From contig CASFGK010000016.1 of assembly GCA_949294195.1 (NCBI GenBank), forward strand, positions 1-64,000: DNA of 64,000 nt, read 5' to 3'. The position numbers and the translations under genes were made by a program. Below the pieces are notes generated by a model. That model had not been told where the DNA came from. It did not search any database and worked only from the letters and a program-made list of their open reading frames with translations. Source of the DNA: an uncultured Bacteroidales bacterium. Lineage in GTDB: Bacteria; Bacteroidota; Bacteroidia; Bacteroidales; UBA932. This document shows, in pieces, positions 34,605 through 46,103 of this stretch; position 1 is the stretch's first letter; every line of letters begins with the position of its first letter.

Positions 34605-35594
34605 TTATTTTCTTTCTATCTGAAACTTATGGGTATAAAATAAAATCTTTCTACATACTCTATATAAAAAATATCTTATACTAGCCGGAAAAACAATAAG
34701 GTCTAATATAATATATTCCATTACACCCAAATGCATCCCTTTTACACTTTGTCTAATAGCAACATAATCTGAATGATTCCTATTCAAAGATTTATCTTGA
34801 TACGCATTTCCCAAAGATCGAATTACGCATCGCATTATATCTGGTTTTAGCATATTGAATACCTGTTCGTTCTGTATTGTAGATAACAGTATTTTCAAAA
34901 AGGTTTTTTCATATTCCCATGTCGTATGAAAGATATGAATTGCACTTTGAGCATGTTGCCTATAATAGTATACATAATTGTTTATATAACATACGCGACA
35001 AGCATACATTGCATAACGAAAATTCATAATAAAATCTTCGCCACGTACAATACTTTTTGGAATTGACAAAATGTCTTTATTAAATAAACAATGTTTATAA
35101 AGTTTCGCGCATGGAGATGAAAAAAGCAATCCAGTACTATTCAATAGTTGCTTAATAAAACAAATATTATCAAATACTGTAATTAAGTTTTCATCCCTAA
35201 TATCTTTCTCAATAGAATTTTCGTCTGAAAAATTTTTTATATTACCTATTATAATATCATAATCATATTCTGAATTCATCATTAATAATTCTAAAGAATT
35301 ATTCGGCAATAAATCATCAGAGTCGCAAAACATAACCCAAACTCCAGACGCAACAGACAATCCTTTTGCTCTTGCAGCAGTTACCCCAGAATTCGACTGA
35401 TAAATGTATTTTATTCTATCATCTTGTTTTTTCCATTTTTTACAAATCCGCTCTGACTCATCTGTACTTCCATCATTTACGAGAATTAATTCAAAAGATG
35501 TAAATGTCTGGTTAAGTACACTTTCTATTGTATGGTCCAAATATTGTTGCGCATTATATATTGGAATTATAATACTGATCTTAATCAAATCCAT
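34605..35594 (-). CDS. Glycosyltransferase family 2
   Basis: The product begins MDLIKISIIIPIYNAQQYLDH and has LILVNDGSTDESERICKKW, NSGVTAARAKGLSVASG and the acidic FCDSDDLLP metal site. IVRGEDFIMNFRYAMYA, further along, also fits the family. The C-terminus ends in a hydrophobic-basic stretch that may touch the membrane. Two adjacent ATG codons (35600 and 35594) are possible starts; I chose the second as closer to the conserved strand. It lies between Wzy and the pyruvyl transferase. The donor sugar is unknown. Confidence 0.87.
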   Translation of the reverse strand: MDLIKISIIIPIYNAQQYLDHTIESVLNQTFTSFELILVNDGSTDESERICKKWKKQDDRIKYIYQSNSGVTAARAKGLSVASGVWVMFCDSDDLLPNNSLELLMMNSEYDYDIIIGNIKNFSDENSIEKDIRDENLITVFDNICFIKQLLNSTGLLFSSPCAKLYKHCLFNKDILSIPKSIVRGEDFIMNFRYAMYACRVCYINNYVYYYRQHAQSAIHIFHTTWEYEKTFLKILLSTIQNEQVFNMLKPDIMRCVIRSLGNAYQDKSLNRNHSDYVAIRQSVKGMHLGVMEYIILDLIVFPASIRYFLYRVCRKILFYTHKFQIERK

Positions 35595-35628
35595 ACACAT
35601 TATCTGTAATTATAGGTAAATATAAACT

Positions 35629-36699
35629 TTAATCTTTTTTAAGTCCTTCTTCTAAAAATTTTTTAGAATAGTTTACAAATTCTGTCTTTTTATTATTAAC
35701 GCTTTGCCAATCTACATTACAATTCAAATTATCAATAGACTTTACCGCCCGCGAAGATAAACCAAATTGAGTAAGCAATGATGACAATCTTTCATTCCCT
35801 CTTATTTCATTTGATATCGTATAAAAGGGTTTATTGAAAATTATTGAAAACACCGTTCCATGAAATGAATTTGTAACAACAAAATCTGCATCTCTGAATA
35901 ATGCCAACCATTCTTCTATGGAAAACTTTAGTCCTTTATCTGCTGTAGCACTGATAATTTCCATATTATTTTGCATTGCAAGTCTGTATATACAATTCTC
36001 GATTCCGGATGTAGAATCAAGAATGTATGCAAATATGAATTTTCTGCGACATGTAGGTATAGTTGAACATAAATTCATATAGTCCTCCTTATTTAATAAT
36101 AATGTAGGATCACATACACATGTAGCTGAAACATCAAAATATTTTTTACATAATGCAACGCCAGAATCCTCTCTTACGGTAACCAAATCAAATTTTTTTA
36201 TTAAAAAAGAACATTTCCTAATTTGCCTTTTGCTGTAATTTTCCAAATTATTCAAACCAAAAGATGCTGCATATGCTATCCGTTTAATAGTAAGATCCTC
36301 AATAAATTTTAAAAACATATTCTCTAAAACACCCTGGTTATATATTGCTCGCCACACCTGATCACTACCTACTATTATCGCGTCCGCTTTCTCCCTTTCA
36401 ATTATTTCTTTTGTGTACTTATTAACCGGATCCGTTACTGAAATATAATCATTAATAAATTTTTGCACTTCGGGCTTTCTTCTATAAGCATATTTTATAA
36501 ATGCACGTTTTTTCCCTAAACATCGCAATAAAATTGTTTTACATATAGATAAAACATATCTTAAAACAGTCGGCTTATATATATAATCTATTGTTACCGG
36601 ACTATGTCCCATCCTTTTTAATACTGTTTGCAATGCATAATTCTGAAGTAAACCGCCATAATTAGCAGTTAAAGGCTGAGTAATAATACAAATCCGCAT
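35629..36699 (-). CDS. Polysaccharide pyruvyl transferase family protein
   Basis: The 356-residue protein belongs to the WcaK/CsaB-type family (PS_pyruv_trans). Visible parts are TANYGGLLQNYALQTVLKRMG, IIVGSDQVWRA, VTVREDSGVALCKKYF and VTNSFHGTVFSIIFNKPFYTI with the conserved SFHG. Members transfer a pyruvate ketal to a sugar of a surface polymer. It starts 4 nt after the stop of the Fe-S gene, a pairing often seen in capsule loci. The bases are strongly AT-rich compared with the upstream neighbour. Confidence 0.88.
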   Translation of the reverse strand: MRICIITQPLTANYGGLLQNYALQTVLKRMGHSPVTIDYIYKPTVLRYVLSICKTILLRCLGKKRAFIKYAYRRKPEVQKFINDYISVTDPVNKYTKEIIEREKADAIIVGSDQVWRAIYNQGVLENMFLKFIEDLTIKRIAYAASFGLNNLENYSKRQIRKCSFLIKKFDLVTVREDSGVALCKKYFDVSATCVCDPTLLLNKEDYMNLCSTIPTCRRKFIFAYILDSTSGIENCIYRLAMQNNMEIISATADKGLKFSIEEWLALFRDADFVVTNSFHGTVFSIIFNKPFYTISNEIRGNERLSSLLTQFGLSSRAVKSIDNLNCNVDWQSVNNKKTEFVNYSKKFLEEGLKKD

Positions 36700-36703
36700 A
36701 TAG

Positions 36704-37924
36704 TTATTTTTGTATATGTTTGACTAGGCGTGACACTTTCAATATTATACCAGAAAAAAATATAACAATATTTTTCCTGCAATACCTTTTGACCTTTGCC
36801 TGAACTGGCTTATCTTTATTTGAAAAGAACCTGTCGCGGTTTTCAGTTTTTTTTGCAGATGATTCCAATGACGGGTTATACTGCAAGACATCAGTATACA
36901 ATACACTATGTGATTCCACCTTAAGGCCTGACAGGATTTTTTCTCCATTTCCTGAATTTATCATAACGGCGTTTACCCCTTTATCATCATCAAACTCCGG
37001 CAAAACATTCTGTATCCCCCAAAAATCGGCAATCGTGATATCGCTTCCAGACCTTCCTCCTTTTGCCCTGCAGTCATAGCAGCTCGGCCGGAGTATCAGA
37101 TCCGACAGGAATGCTTTCATATATACATTGTTCTGATGCATATCGGACAGCAAAACTGTATTTTTCCCAGTCTGGCCGGCGGACTTCCCCCGAACGACAA
37201 AACTGTATTTCTTCCAGCCTGACTGTTTATCCCTAAAGCTGATACCTGTAATCACAGGTATATCTTCAGGTGATGACAAAACTGTATTTTTTCTTCGACC
37301 ATCCCTCCGGTCGGGCTTCCTGAACGTCTCGTCAAGATACTGGCGCCATACTCCAGGGCTTGGGACTCCATGACAGATGAAGTCCACTGTAAGAAGATTG
37401 TCATAATCCTTACGGAGATACAGTTTCAGAGCTTTAATCTGGCACGGTGTGCCGGAAAACAGGACTTTCCGGCCTTCTTTCAGAAATGACTCTGCCTGAC
37501 GGAATGTATTTCCTATCCTGCTCTGTACATACTTGCTTCCCCTGAATGCAGCAAGACCTGCACTTGTCTCCGAAAAGTCATGCACTACCTCCCATTTGTC
37601 ATCAAACCTCGCGCCGAAGACAACTCCGCCTTCATCGACAATATTCTCTGCAAGCAGAGTAAAGATGCCTCCTGATGAGCTTTCCATGCGGATTCTCTCG
37701 TCCCTGTTCTTGGCCGCATAGCAACTCAGCGGTTCTCTGGATCCTCCGGCATTGATAACCGGGCATACCTTCTCACACAGACCGCAGCCTATGCAGCTAT
37801 TCCTGTCGACATGAGGATACAGGAAGCCTTCCTCGTCCTCTGCGAGACGGATACAGTCTTTCGGGCATATCTGCACGCATGCCGAGCACCCGCAACAGTC
37901 TTTCTTGTCCTTTATCTCTATCAT
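36704..37924 (-). CDS. F420H2-dehydrogenase/hydrogenase beta-subunit-like Fe-S protein of the capsule locus
   Basis: This 406-residue protein opens with two 4Fe-4S ferredoxin motifs (CCGCSACVQICPKDC and CIGCGLCEKVCPV). The FrhB-type N- and C-terminal domains follow (SSSGGIFTLLAENIVDEGG, FSGTPCQIKALKLYL, TVDFICHGVPSPGVW). Such proteins are common beside pyruvyl transferases in Bacteroidales surface-polysaccharide loci and are presumed to be redox enzymes acting on sugars or lipid carriers. Their reaction is not established. Three copies of a 13-bp word lie inside the coding sequence, encoding KNTVL and KYSFV segments. Confidence 0.85.
   Translation of the reverse strand: MIEIKDKKDCCGCSACVQICPKDCIRLAEDEEGFLYPHVDRNSCIGCGLCEKVCPVINAGGSREPLSCYAAKNRDERIRMESSSGGIFTLLAENIVDEGGVVFGARFDDKWEVVHDFSETSAGLAAFRGSKYVQSRIGNTFRQAESFLKEGRKVLFSGTPCQIKALKLYLRKDYDNLLTVDFICHGVPSPGVWRQYLDETFRKPDRRDGRRKNTVLSSPEDIPVITGISFRDKQSGWKKYSFVVRGKSAGQTGKNTVLLSDMHQNNVYMKAFLSDLILRPSCYDCRAKGGRSGSDITIADFWGIQNVLPEFDDDKGVNAVMINSGNGEKILSGLKVESHSVLYTDVLQYNPSLESSAKKTENRDRFFSNKDKPVQAKVKRYCRKNIVIFFSGIILKVSRLVKHIQK
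37151..37289. repeat. Three copies of a 13-bp word within the Fe-S capsule gene
   Basis: CAAAACTGTATTT occurs at 37151-37163, 37198-37210 and 37277-37289, and copies two and three extend to GACAAAACTGTATTT. They are in different reading frames of the host gene (KNTVL twice, KYSFV once), so selection on the protein does not explain them. Shorter GAAAACTGTATT matches lie at about 38813 and 42787. Confidence 0.65.
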
Positions 37925-37954
37925 CTGTATTCTGTTCCTGAATATGAAACAAAC

Positions 37955-39484
37955 TCACTTCACCATTTTCAGCCTGCGCAGCAAGACTTTGCGTTCGCCG
38001 GATGTCATGCCCATGCAGAATGAGATGACTCCTGCGGAAATGACTGAAACGGCACATATCAGCACTGAAGTCCACACCGTATCCTCCAGAAAATATTCGA
38101 GAAGCATCGGGACAATGAATGCCGCCACCCCTACAAGCAGGCATCGTAATATGACGTCCTTAAAATACCCGCCTATCTGCAACCCTATCATCGGTCTGAT
38201 TATAAAAAGCCTTACTGTAAAAGCCACAACACAGACTACCAGATGGACTATGAACACTGACTGGGGATTTCCCCCCGACTTCAATACCACGTATGATACA
38301 GGAAGAATCAACAGGAGGATTCCTCCGACAACGGTCTGGTACAACTTTACCTTGCCCGTCGCCTGGGCTGATATCATCAACGGGTTAGCGACCGCATCTA
38401 TTATTGTAACACAAAGGATGATCCGCAGGAATACCGCCGTATGCTCCGGCACTTCCTTCAGCCACAGCCCGAGCAGGAAATCCGTCTCCAAAAAGACAGG
38501 AAGGCAAATGCAGAGAAGGAGAAAGAAAGTGAATCTGGAACTTCTGAATACCAGACTGTGCATATACGTCAGATCCCGGATAGCATAAGACTTTGTAATC
38601 TGAGGATTGATTGCGGTCTGAAAATTCAAGGAGAACTGGGATACAGCCTGCTGAACCTGTACGGCTATCCCCCTTGCGGCATTGACCGCCGGTCCGAAAA
38701 AAATATTAAGGAGAATGTTCAATCCTTGTGTAAATGCGACTGAAGCCAGATTCCCCCACATATTCCATCCGGAGAATGAAAGCATTTCATTGAACAGCGT
38801 TCGGTCAAACAGAAAACTGTATTCCGCTTCTTCAAAATGGCGTTTGCAATAAATGTTATAAATAAAACGTATTGCGACCTGCACTCCCAACATCATGACG
38901 GCATATAAAACCAGCTTGTCGGCATCTCCTATCAACAACAGATAAACTATCAAAAGTTTAAGTACAACTTCCAGAACAGATATGTATGCAAATGCGCTCA
39001 TTTTTTCATGAGCTATAATAGCAGCGTTATACGGGACACTGACAAACATCACTGCTGCCGACAAAACCGAACATTGATATACCCACATCGCAGCAGTAAA
39101 TCTTTCATCCGGTATCGTCATCTTGTTATACAGGAACCACAATCCGACGGTTTCTGCCAATATGAAAACGACAAGCGCTATCAAAATATGGATATTCATA
39201 CTCGTTACGAATACCCGTTTCAACCTGTCGGTATCATTTCTACCAAGTTCATAAGTAAGATACCGCTGTGTTCCCGATGACATTGCTGCATTAAGGAACC
39301 CGAACATGGCAACAATTCCGCCGACAACATTATATATTCCGTAATCAACTTCACCCAATGTATGAAGAACTACTCTTGATGTATAGAATGTCACTGCCAT
39401 TGTCAGAAACATTCTGAAATATAACATCAAAGTATTCTTTGCAATCCGTTTGTTATTTACAGCAACTTCTGCCATCATCCCCAT
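37955..39484 (-). CDS. wzx: Polysaccharide flippase (Wzx-like, MOP superfamily)
   Basis: The product of about 509 residues has 12-14 membrane helices. It starts in VNNKRIAKNTLMLYFRMFLTMAVTFYTSRVVL, a typical Wzx/MATE N-terminus, and includes GIYNVVGGIVAMFGFLNAAMSSG. It moves undecaprenyl-linked repeat units across the inner membrane. The start is uncertain: ATG at 39484 or 39475 fits best, while frames further up overlap the preceding gene. It lies directly after the initiating transferase gene. Confidence 0.88.
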   Translation of the reverse strand: MGMMAEVAVNNKRIAKNTLMLYFRMFLTMAVTFYTSRVVLHTLGEVDYGIYNVVGGIVAMFGFLNAAMSSGTQRYLTYELGRNDTDRLKRVFVTSMNIHILIALVVFILAETVGLWFLYNKMTIPDERFTAAMWVYQCSVLSAAVMFVSVPYNAAIIAHEKMSAFAYISVLEVVLKLLIVYLLLIGDADKLVLYAVMMLGVQVAIRFIYNIYCKRHFEEAEYSFLFDRTLFNEMLSFSGWNMWGNLASVAFTQGLNILLNIFFGPAVNAARGIAVQVQQAVSQFSLNFQTAINPQITKSYAIRDLTYMHSLVFRSSRFTFFLLLCICLPVFLETDFLLGLWLKEVPEHTAVFLRIILCVTIIDAVANPLMISAQATGKVKLYQTVVGGILLLILPVSYVVLKSGGNPQSVFIVHLVVCVVAFTVRLFIIRPMIGLQIGGYFKDVILRCLLVGVAAFIVPMLLEYFLEDTVWTSVLICAVSVISAGVISFCMGMTSGERKVLLRRLKMVK

Positions 39485-39524
39485 GATTTTCCGATGAAGC
39501 TGGTTATGCCCTGCCGAATCTTTC

Positions 39525-40670
39525 CTAATCATCCACGTACGACCGGGCGACTTCGGGGTGGTGCTTGGCATTCTCGCGGATACGCCAGTTGATCCACAGC
39601 TGGATGACAGTCCATATCACTATGTCAATCAGTATGATGACAGTAGTGTTTGTACAGGTGGTGAGTACGGCATTCAACCCAATGAAGAAAAGAACGATAC
39701 AGATGATCGTTATCAGCACGTAGCGGCCGCGCATTCCGGTACGGAGGAGCTTGTGGTGGATGTGGTTCTTGTCCGGAAGGAACGGGTTCCTTTTCTTGCG
39801 CACCCTGTGGATAACAACCCTCACTACATCGAACAGCGGGACTATAAGCGTCGAAAATGCTATCACCATGTCTCCCGAACTGTCATCTCCTCCATAAGCC
39901 GGGCTACTGAGTCTCAGTACCAGGAAACTCAGGATATATCCCAAAGTAAGGCTTCCTGCATCGCCCATGAACAGCTTGTGTCCGCGGCGTGCGTTTCCGA
40001 ATACATTGTAGAACCAGAACGGTATAATCACGCCGAGTGTTGTCAGTGAAAGGAGGGCATATACATATTCCCGTCGCAAAATCAGCATAATACTCAGCAC
40101 AACCAGTGCTATGCAGCAAAGTCCGCTCGCCAGACCGTCAATACCGTCAATCAGGTTGATGGCGTTGGTTATGTATACCACGATAACAAGGGTAAGCAAT
40201 ATACCCACCCAGTCAGGGATCTCAGTTATGCCGAAAAGCCCCCCGAGAGAATGAAGCCATGTCCCTGTCAGAACCATCAGTAGCGAAGCGCATATCTGGA
40301 CAAGGAACTTGACTTTGTATCCCACTCCTATCAGGTCATCGGCCTCCCCAACCAGATAAAGCATCATAAGACCGGCGAGAATGAACAGGAGAATCAGTGA
40401 TGTACTTGACATGGACAGTTCATTCACACCCGGTCCTGTCATATACCTGACACCGATATTAAGTACCATTGAAATCAGCACTACCGGGAAAAATGCCAGT
40501 CCGCCCAGACGCGGTACCGGGATTTTGTGAACCTTACGTTCGTCAGGCAGATCGAAAAGCTGCTTCTTGTATGAAATCAGAAGAATGTTCGGAATGATTA
40601 TCACAGCAAGAAGGACAGCTGTCAGAAAACCTCCTGTGAGAAAGATCAGATTCAATATGTGCAGGTCCAT
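39525..40670 (-). CDS. WecA/MraY-family undecaprenyl-phosphate sugar-1-phosphate transferase
   Basis: The 381-residue integral membrane enzyme attaches the first sugar phosphate to undecaprenyl phosphate and so starts the repeat unit. It has about 10-11 hydrophobic helices. Family motifs include KIPVPRLGGLAFF, GEADDLIGVGYKVKFL, TNAINLIDGIDGLASG, HKLFMGDAGSLTLGY and the cytosolic HIHHKLLRTG histidine motif. MraY of the peptidoglycan pathway is less likely, given the capsule context after upxY. It is the second gene of the locus. The sugar is probably GlcNAc or a related HexNAc. Confidence 0.9.
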   Translation of the reverse strand: MDLHILNLIFLTGGFLTAVLLAVIIIPNILLISYKKQLFDLPDERKVHKIPVPRLGGLAFFPVVLISMVLNIGVRYMTGPGVNELSMSSTSLILLFILAGLMMLYLVGEADDLIGVGYKVKFLVQICASLLMVLTGTWLHSLGGLFGITEIPDWVGILLTLVIVVYITNAINLIDGIDGLASGLCCIALVVLSIMLILRREYVYALLSLTTLGVIIPFWFYNVFGNARRGHKLFMGDAGSLTLGYILSFLVLRLSSPAYGGDDSSGDMVIAFSTLIVPLFDVVRVVIHRVRKKRNPFLPDKNHIHHKLLRTGMRGRYVLITIICIVLFFIGLNAVLTTCTNTTVIILIDIVIWTVIQLWINWRIRENAKHHPEVARSYVDD

Positions 40671-40731
40671 AATATCCTTTTATAATTTTCCTGACCACGT
40701 ATTATTGCAGCAGGACAGTATGTTTCTATAC

Positions 40732-41286
40732 TCATATGATTTCCAGTCGGTCCGCGCCCACTGTCACCGTCGTCACCGACATCACTCCACTAAGTTTAAC
40801 CACAAGTTTCCGGTCTCTGGATTTCCCCTTTCTGACAAGCTCCCCTTCTACCCCGTCCAAAGGCCCGCCATGGACTCTTACGCGCATGCCGGCCCGGAAC
40901 GTCCGTTCCCCCACAGGAAGATACTCGACTTTCTCTCCGCAAATATTCACCACACGCATGAAATCATCCATCTCCCTGTCCGGTACTATTATAGGGACCG
41001 GCCTTTCCATGCCGTTCCGGCCCATCATATATTGAAGATATGGCACATGCTCCTTGAAACCCTGAATAGCAGTACGTGTAGCACGTACAAAAATAAGATT
41101 ATGCACAGCCGGTGTCTCATATTTTCTCCTTCGGCCCATCACTATGCGCTCTTCCGTACGCATCGGTATAAAGCTTTTGATTCCCGCCTCCGAAAGCAGC
41201 TTCTGCACTTTGCATTCACGACGGTATGTGGCCCGCATTGCGTACCAGGCTTCGCTGTTGTACAAACTGTCGGCTGATCCCATCAT
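40732..41286 (-). CDS. UpxY-type NusG-like transcription antiterminator
   Basis: The 184-residue protein has an NGN domain (WYAMRATYRRECKVQKLLSEAGI, IKSFIPMRTEERI, NLIFVRATRTAIQGFKE). A KOW-like tail follows (RVRVHGGPLDGVEGELVRKGKSRDRKLVV). UpxY proteins act in Bacteroides to let polymerase read through the leader of their own capsule operon. It is the first gene of the locus. No UpxZ partner, which would repress other loci, is found here. Two ATG codons are in tandem (41286 and 41283). Confidence 0.92.
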   Translation of the reverse strand: MMGSADSLYNSEAWYAMRATYRRECKVQKLLSEAGIKSFIPMRTEERIVMGRRRKYETPAVHNLIFVRATRTAIQGFKEHVPYLQYMMGRNGMERPVPIIVPDREMDDFMRVVNICGEKVEYLPVGERTFRAGMRVRVHGGPLDGVEGELVRKGKSRDRKLVVKLSGVMSVTTVTVGADRLEII

Positions 41287-41427
41287 TCAGAATATTAACG
41301 TTACTATATGACTCAGGGCTATGGAATAATACTAAAGTATTGAATTCCAAATAAATATAATCTACGACTACTGGATTTCCCTCTCTTTTTCAAACCTGAC
41401 ATCCCCATGAGCCGGACATAAACATTG

Positions 41428-41459
41428 CAAATGTATCATATTACTGATAGATAACCAAA
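41428..41459 (-). promoter_or_regulatory. Capsule-locus promoter (exact consensus), not flanked by inverted repeats
   Basis: On the minus strand TTTG (41456-41459) and TACATTTG (41428-41435) are 20 nt apart. Transcription would start near 41421, giving a leader of about 135 nt before upxY, the target region for UpxY antitermination. I looked for paired inverted repeats of the kind that flip capsule promoters in B. fragilis and saw none. Confidence 0.75.
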
Positions 41460-41564
41460 TCTACCGTAGCCAAAATGATGCGGCTTATAATACTCCGATC
41501 AGGAAAGATTTTTCCATGATTTTATATTCTAACCAAAAGTCAATAAGCCATTTAAGACAAAAGA

Positions 41565-41611
41565 TACCTTTGTTTGCAGGAGACACTGCCGTCTCTTGTC
41601 CGGAGACGGCA
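41565..41611 (+). promoter_or_regulatory. purC promoter box and leader hairpin
   Basis: TACCTTTG at 41565-41572 is a -7 box. Just after the predicted start, TGCCGTCTC (41587-41595) pairs with GAGACGGCA (41603-41611), a perfect 9-bp stem with a 7-nt loop. Another -7-like box, TATTTTTG, lies at 41645-41652, so two starts are possible. The hairpin may act in RNA stability or attenuation. Confidence 0.5.
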
Positions 41612-41711
41612 TGTCTTATTGGGTTTCCGTATTGATTTTTTGCGTATTTTTGCACCGGACAAGGAAAATATCCTGCTCCAAGAAACTGTTTTGAAAAATA
41701 TATCTGAAAAG

Positions 41712-42671
41712 ATGGAAGCAATTGTCAAGACCGATTTCCATTTCCCGGGACAAACAGGGAAATACACTGGTAAAGTGCGTGATGTATATGATATCAACGG
41801 GAAATATCTCGTGATGGTGGTAACGGACAGGATCTCCGCGTTCGATGTGGTCCTGCCGGAAGGGATACCGTTCAAGGGACAGGTTCTCAACCAGATAGCG
41901 GCCAAATTCCTTGATGCCGCTTCCGACATTCTGCCGAACTGGAAAATCGCGACACCGGACCCGATGGTGACTGTAGGGCACAAATGCGAGCCGTTCAAGG
42001 TGGAAATGGTCATCAGAGGATATCTTTCAGGCCATGCATGGAGGGAATACAAGGCAGGAAAGCGCACCATCTGCGGTGTGCAGATGCCTGAAGGTATGGT
42101 GGAAAACCAGAAGTTCCCGGAGCCAATCATCACACCGACTTCAAAGGCAGCCGAAGGACATGACGAGGACATTTCCAAGGAAGAAATCATAGCGAAAGGG
42201 ATTGTAAGCCGCGAAGACTACGAACAGCTGGAGAAATACACCAGGGCCATCTATCAGAGAGGCACTGAAATAGCCGCCAAGATGGGGCTTATTCTGGTGG
42301 ATACCAAGTACGAGTTCGGAAAGAAAGACGGAAAAATCTACCTGATGGACGAAGTCCATACTCCCGATTCGTCACGATACTTCTATGCCGACGGATACGA
42401 GGAGAGGCTTGCACGCGGGGAGAAGCAAAGGCAGCTTTCCAAGGAGTTTGTCCGTGAATGGCTGATGGCCAACGGCTTTCAGGGACAGACAGGTCAGAAA
42501 GTTCCTGAAATGACCCCTGAAATCGTCAGAAGCATATCGGCCAGATATGTGGAGCTTTACGAGAACATCACCGGGGAGAAGTTCCAGGCGGCGGAAGACA
42601 GCGCCACTGAAGATGAAATTCTGGAGAGGATTTCCGCAGGAGTGTCAAGATGCCTGGAAGGGCTTGAATAG
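41712..42671 (+). CDS. purC: Phosphoribosylaminoimidazole-succinocarboxamide synthase
   Basis: PurC joins CAIR and aspartate using ATP in purine synthesis. I start at the ATG at 41712 ([30 protein letters not shown]), giving 319 residues; the earlier open frame spans the leader. Family motifs are [30 protein letters not shown] and [27 protein letters not shown] and [13 protein letters not shown] are also present. The gene ends in a terminator 28 nt further on and has its own promoter. It is divergent from the capsule locus. Confidence 0.96.
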   Translation: MEAIVKTDFHFPGQTGKYTGKVRDVYDINGKYLVMVVTDRISAFDVVLPEGIPFKGQVLNQIAAKFLDAASDILPNWKIATPDPMVTVGHKCEPFKVEMVIRGYLSGHAWREYKAGKRTICGVQMPEGMVENQKFPEPIITPTSKAAEGHDEDISKEEIIAKGIVSREDYEQLEKYTRAIYQRGTEIAAKMGLILVDTKYEFGKKDGKIYLMDEVHTPDSSRYFYADGYEERLARGEKQRQLSKEFVREWLMANGFQGQTGQKVPEMTPEIVRSISARYVELYENITGEKFQAAEDSATEDEILERISAGVSRCLEGLE

Positions 42672-42699
42672 CAGGAATCTGCATAATACGGAATACAAG

Positions 42700-42730
42700 G
42701 CCGGACCGACAGGTTCCGGCTTTTTCTTTT
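42700..42730 (+). terminator. Intrinsic terminator after purC
   Basis: GCCGGACC pairs with GGTTCCGGC across a 4-nt loop and one bulge (42700-42720). The sequence TTTTTCTTTT follows. A TTTG at its end (42728-42731) could be the -33 element for the GH2 operon, with TATCTTTA at 42752-42759 as an imperfect -7. Confidence 0.8.
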
Positions 42731-42831
42731 GTCTGTTCGGATTTTTCAGTATATCTTTATTGGATTTTAACTTGTTCCGAAAACTGATAGGAAAACTGTA
42801 TTGGATTTTATCAACATAATTATCTTTTTGA

Positions 42832-46080
<3,249 letters not shown>

Positions 46081-46103
46081 AAAAAAGTTCAACGATATAG
46101 ATA

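Noticed and set aside
41287-41560. Invertible capsule promoter
   Set aside because: No pair of long inverted repeats flanks the promoter, and I saw only unrelated short palindromes.
41580-41711. Purine riboswitch in the purC leader
   Set aside because: The single hairpin lacks the three-way junction and loop-loop contacts of that class.
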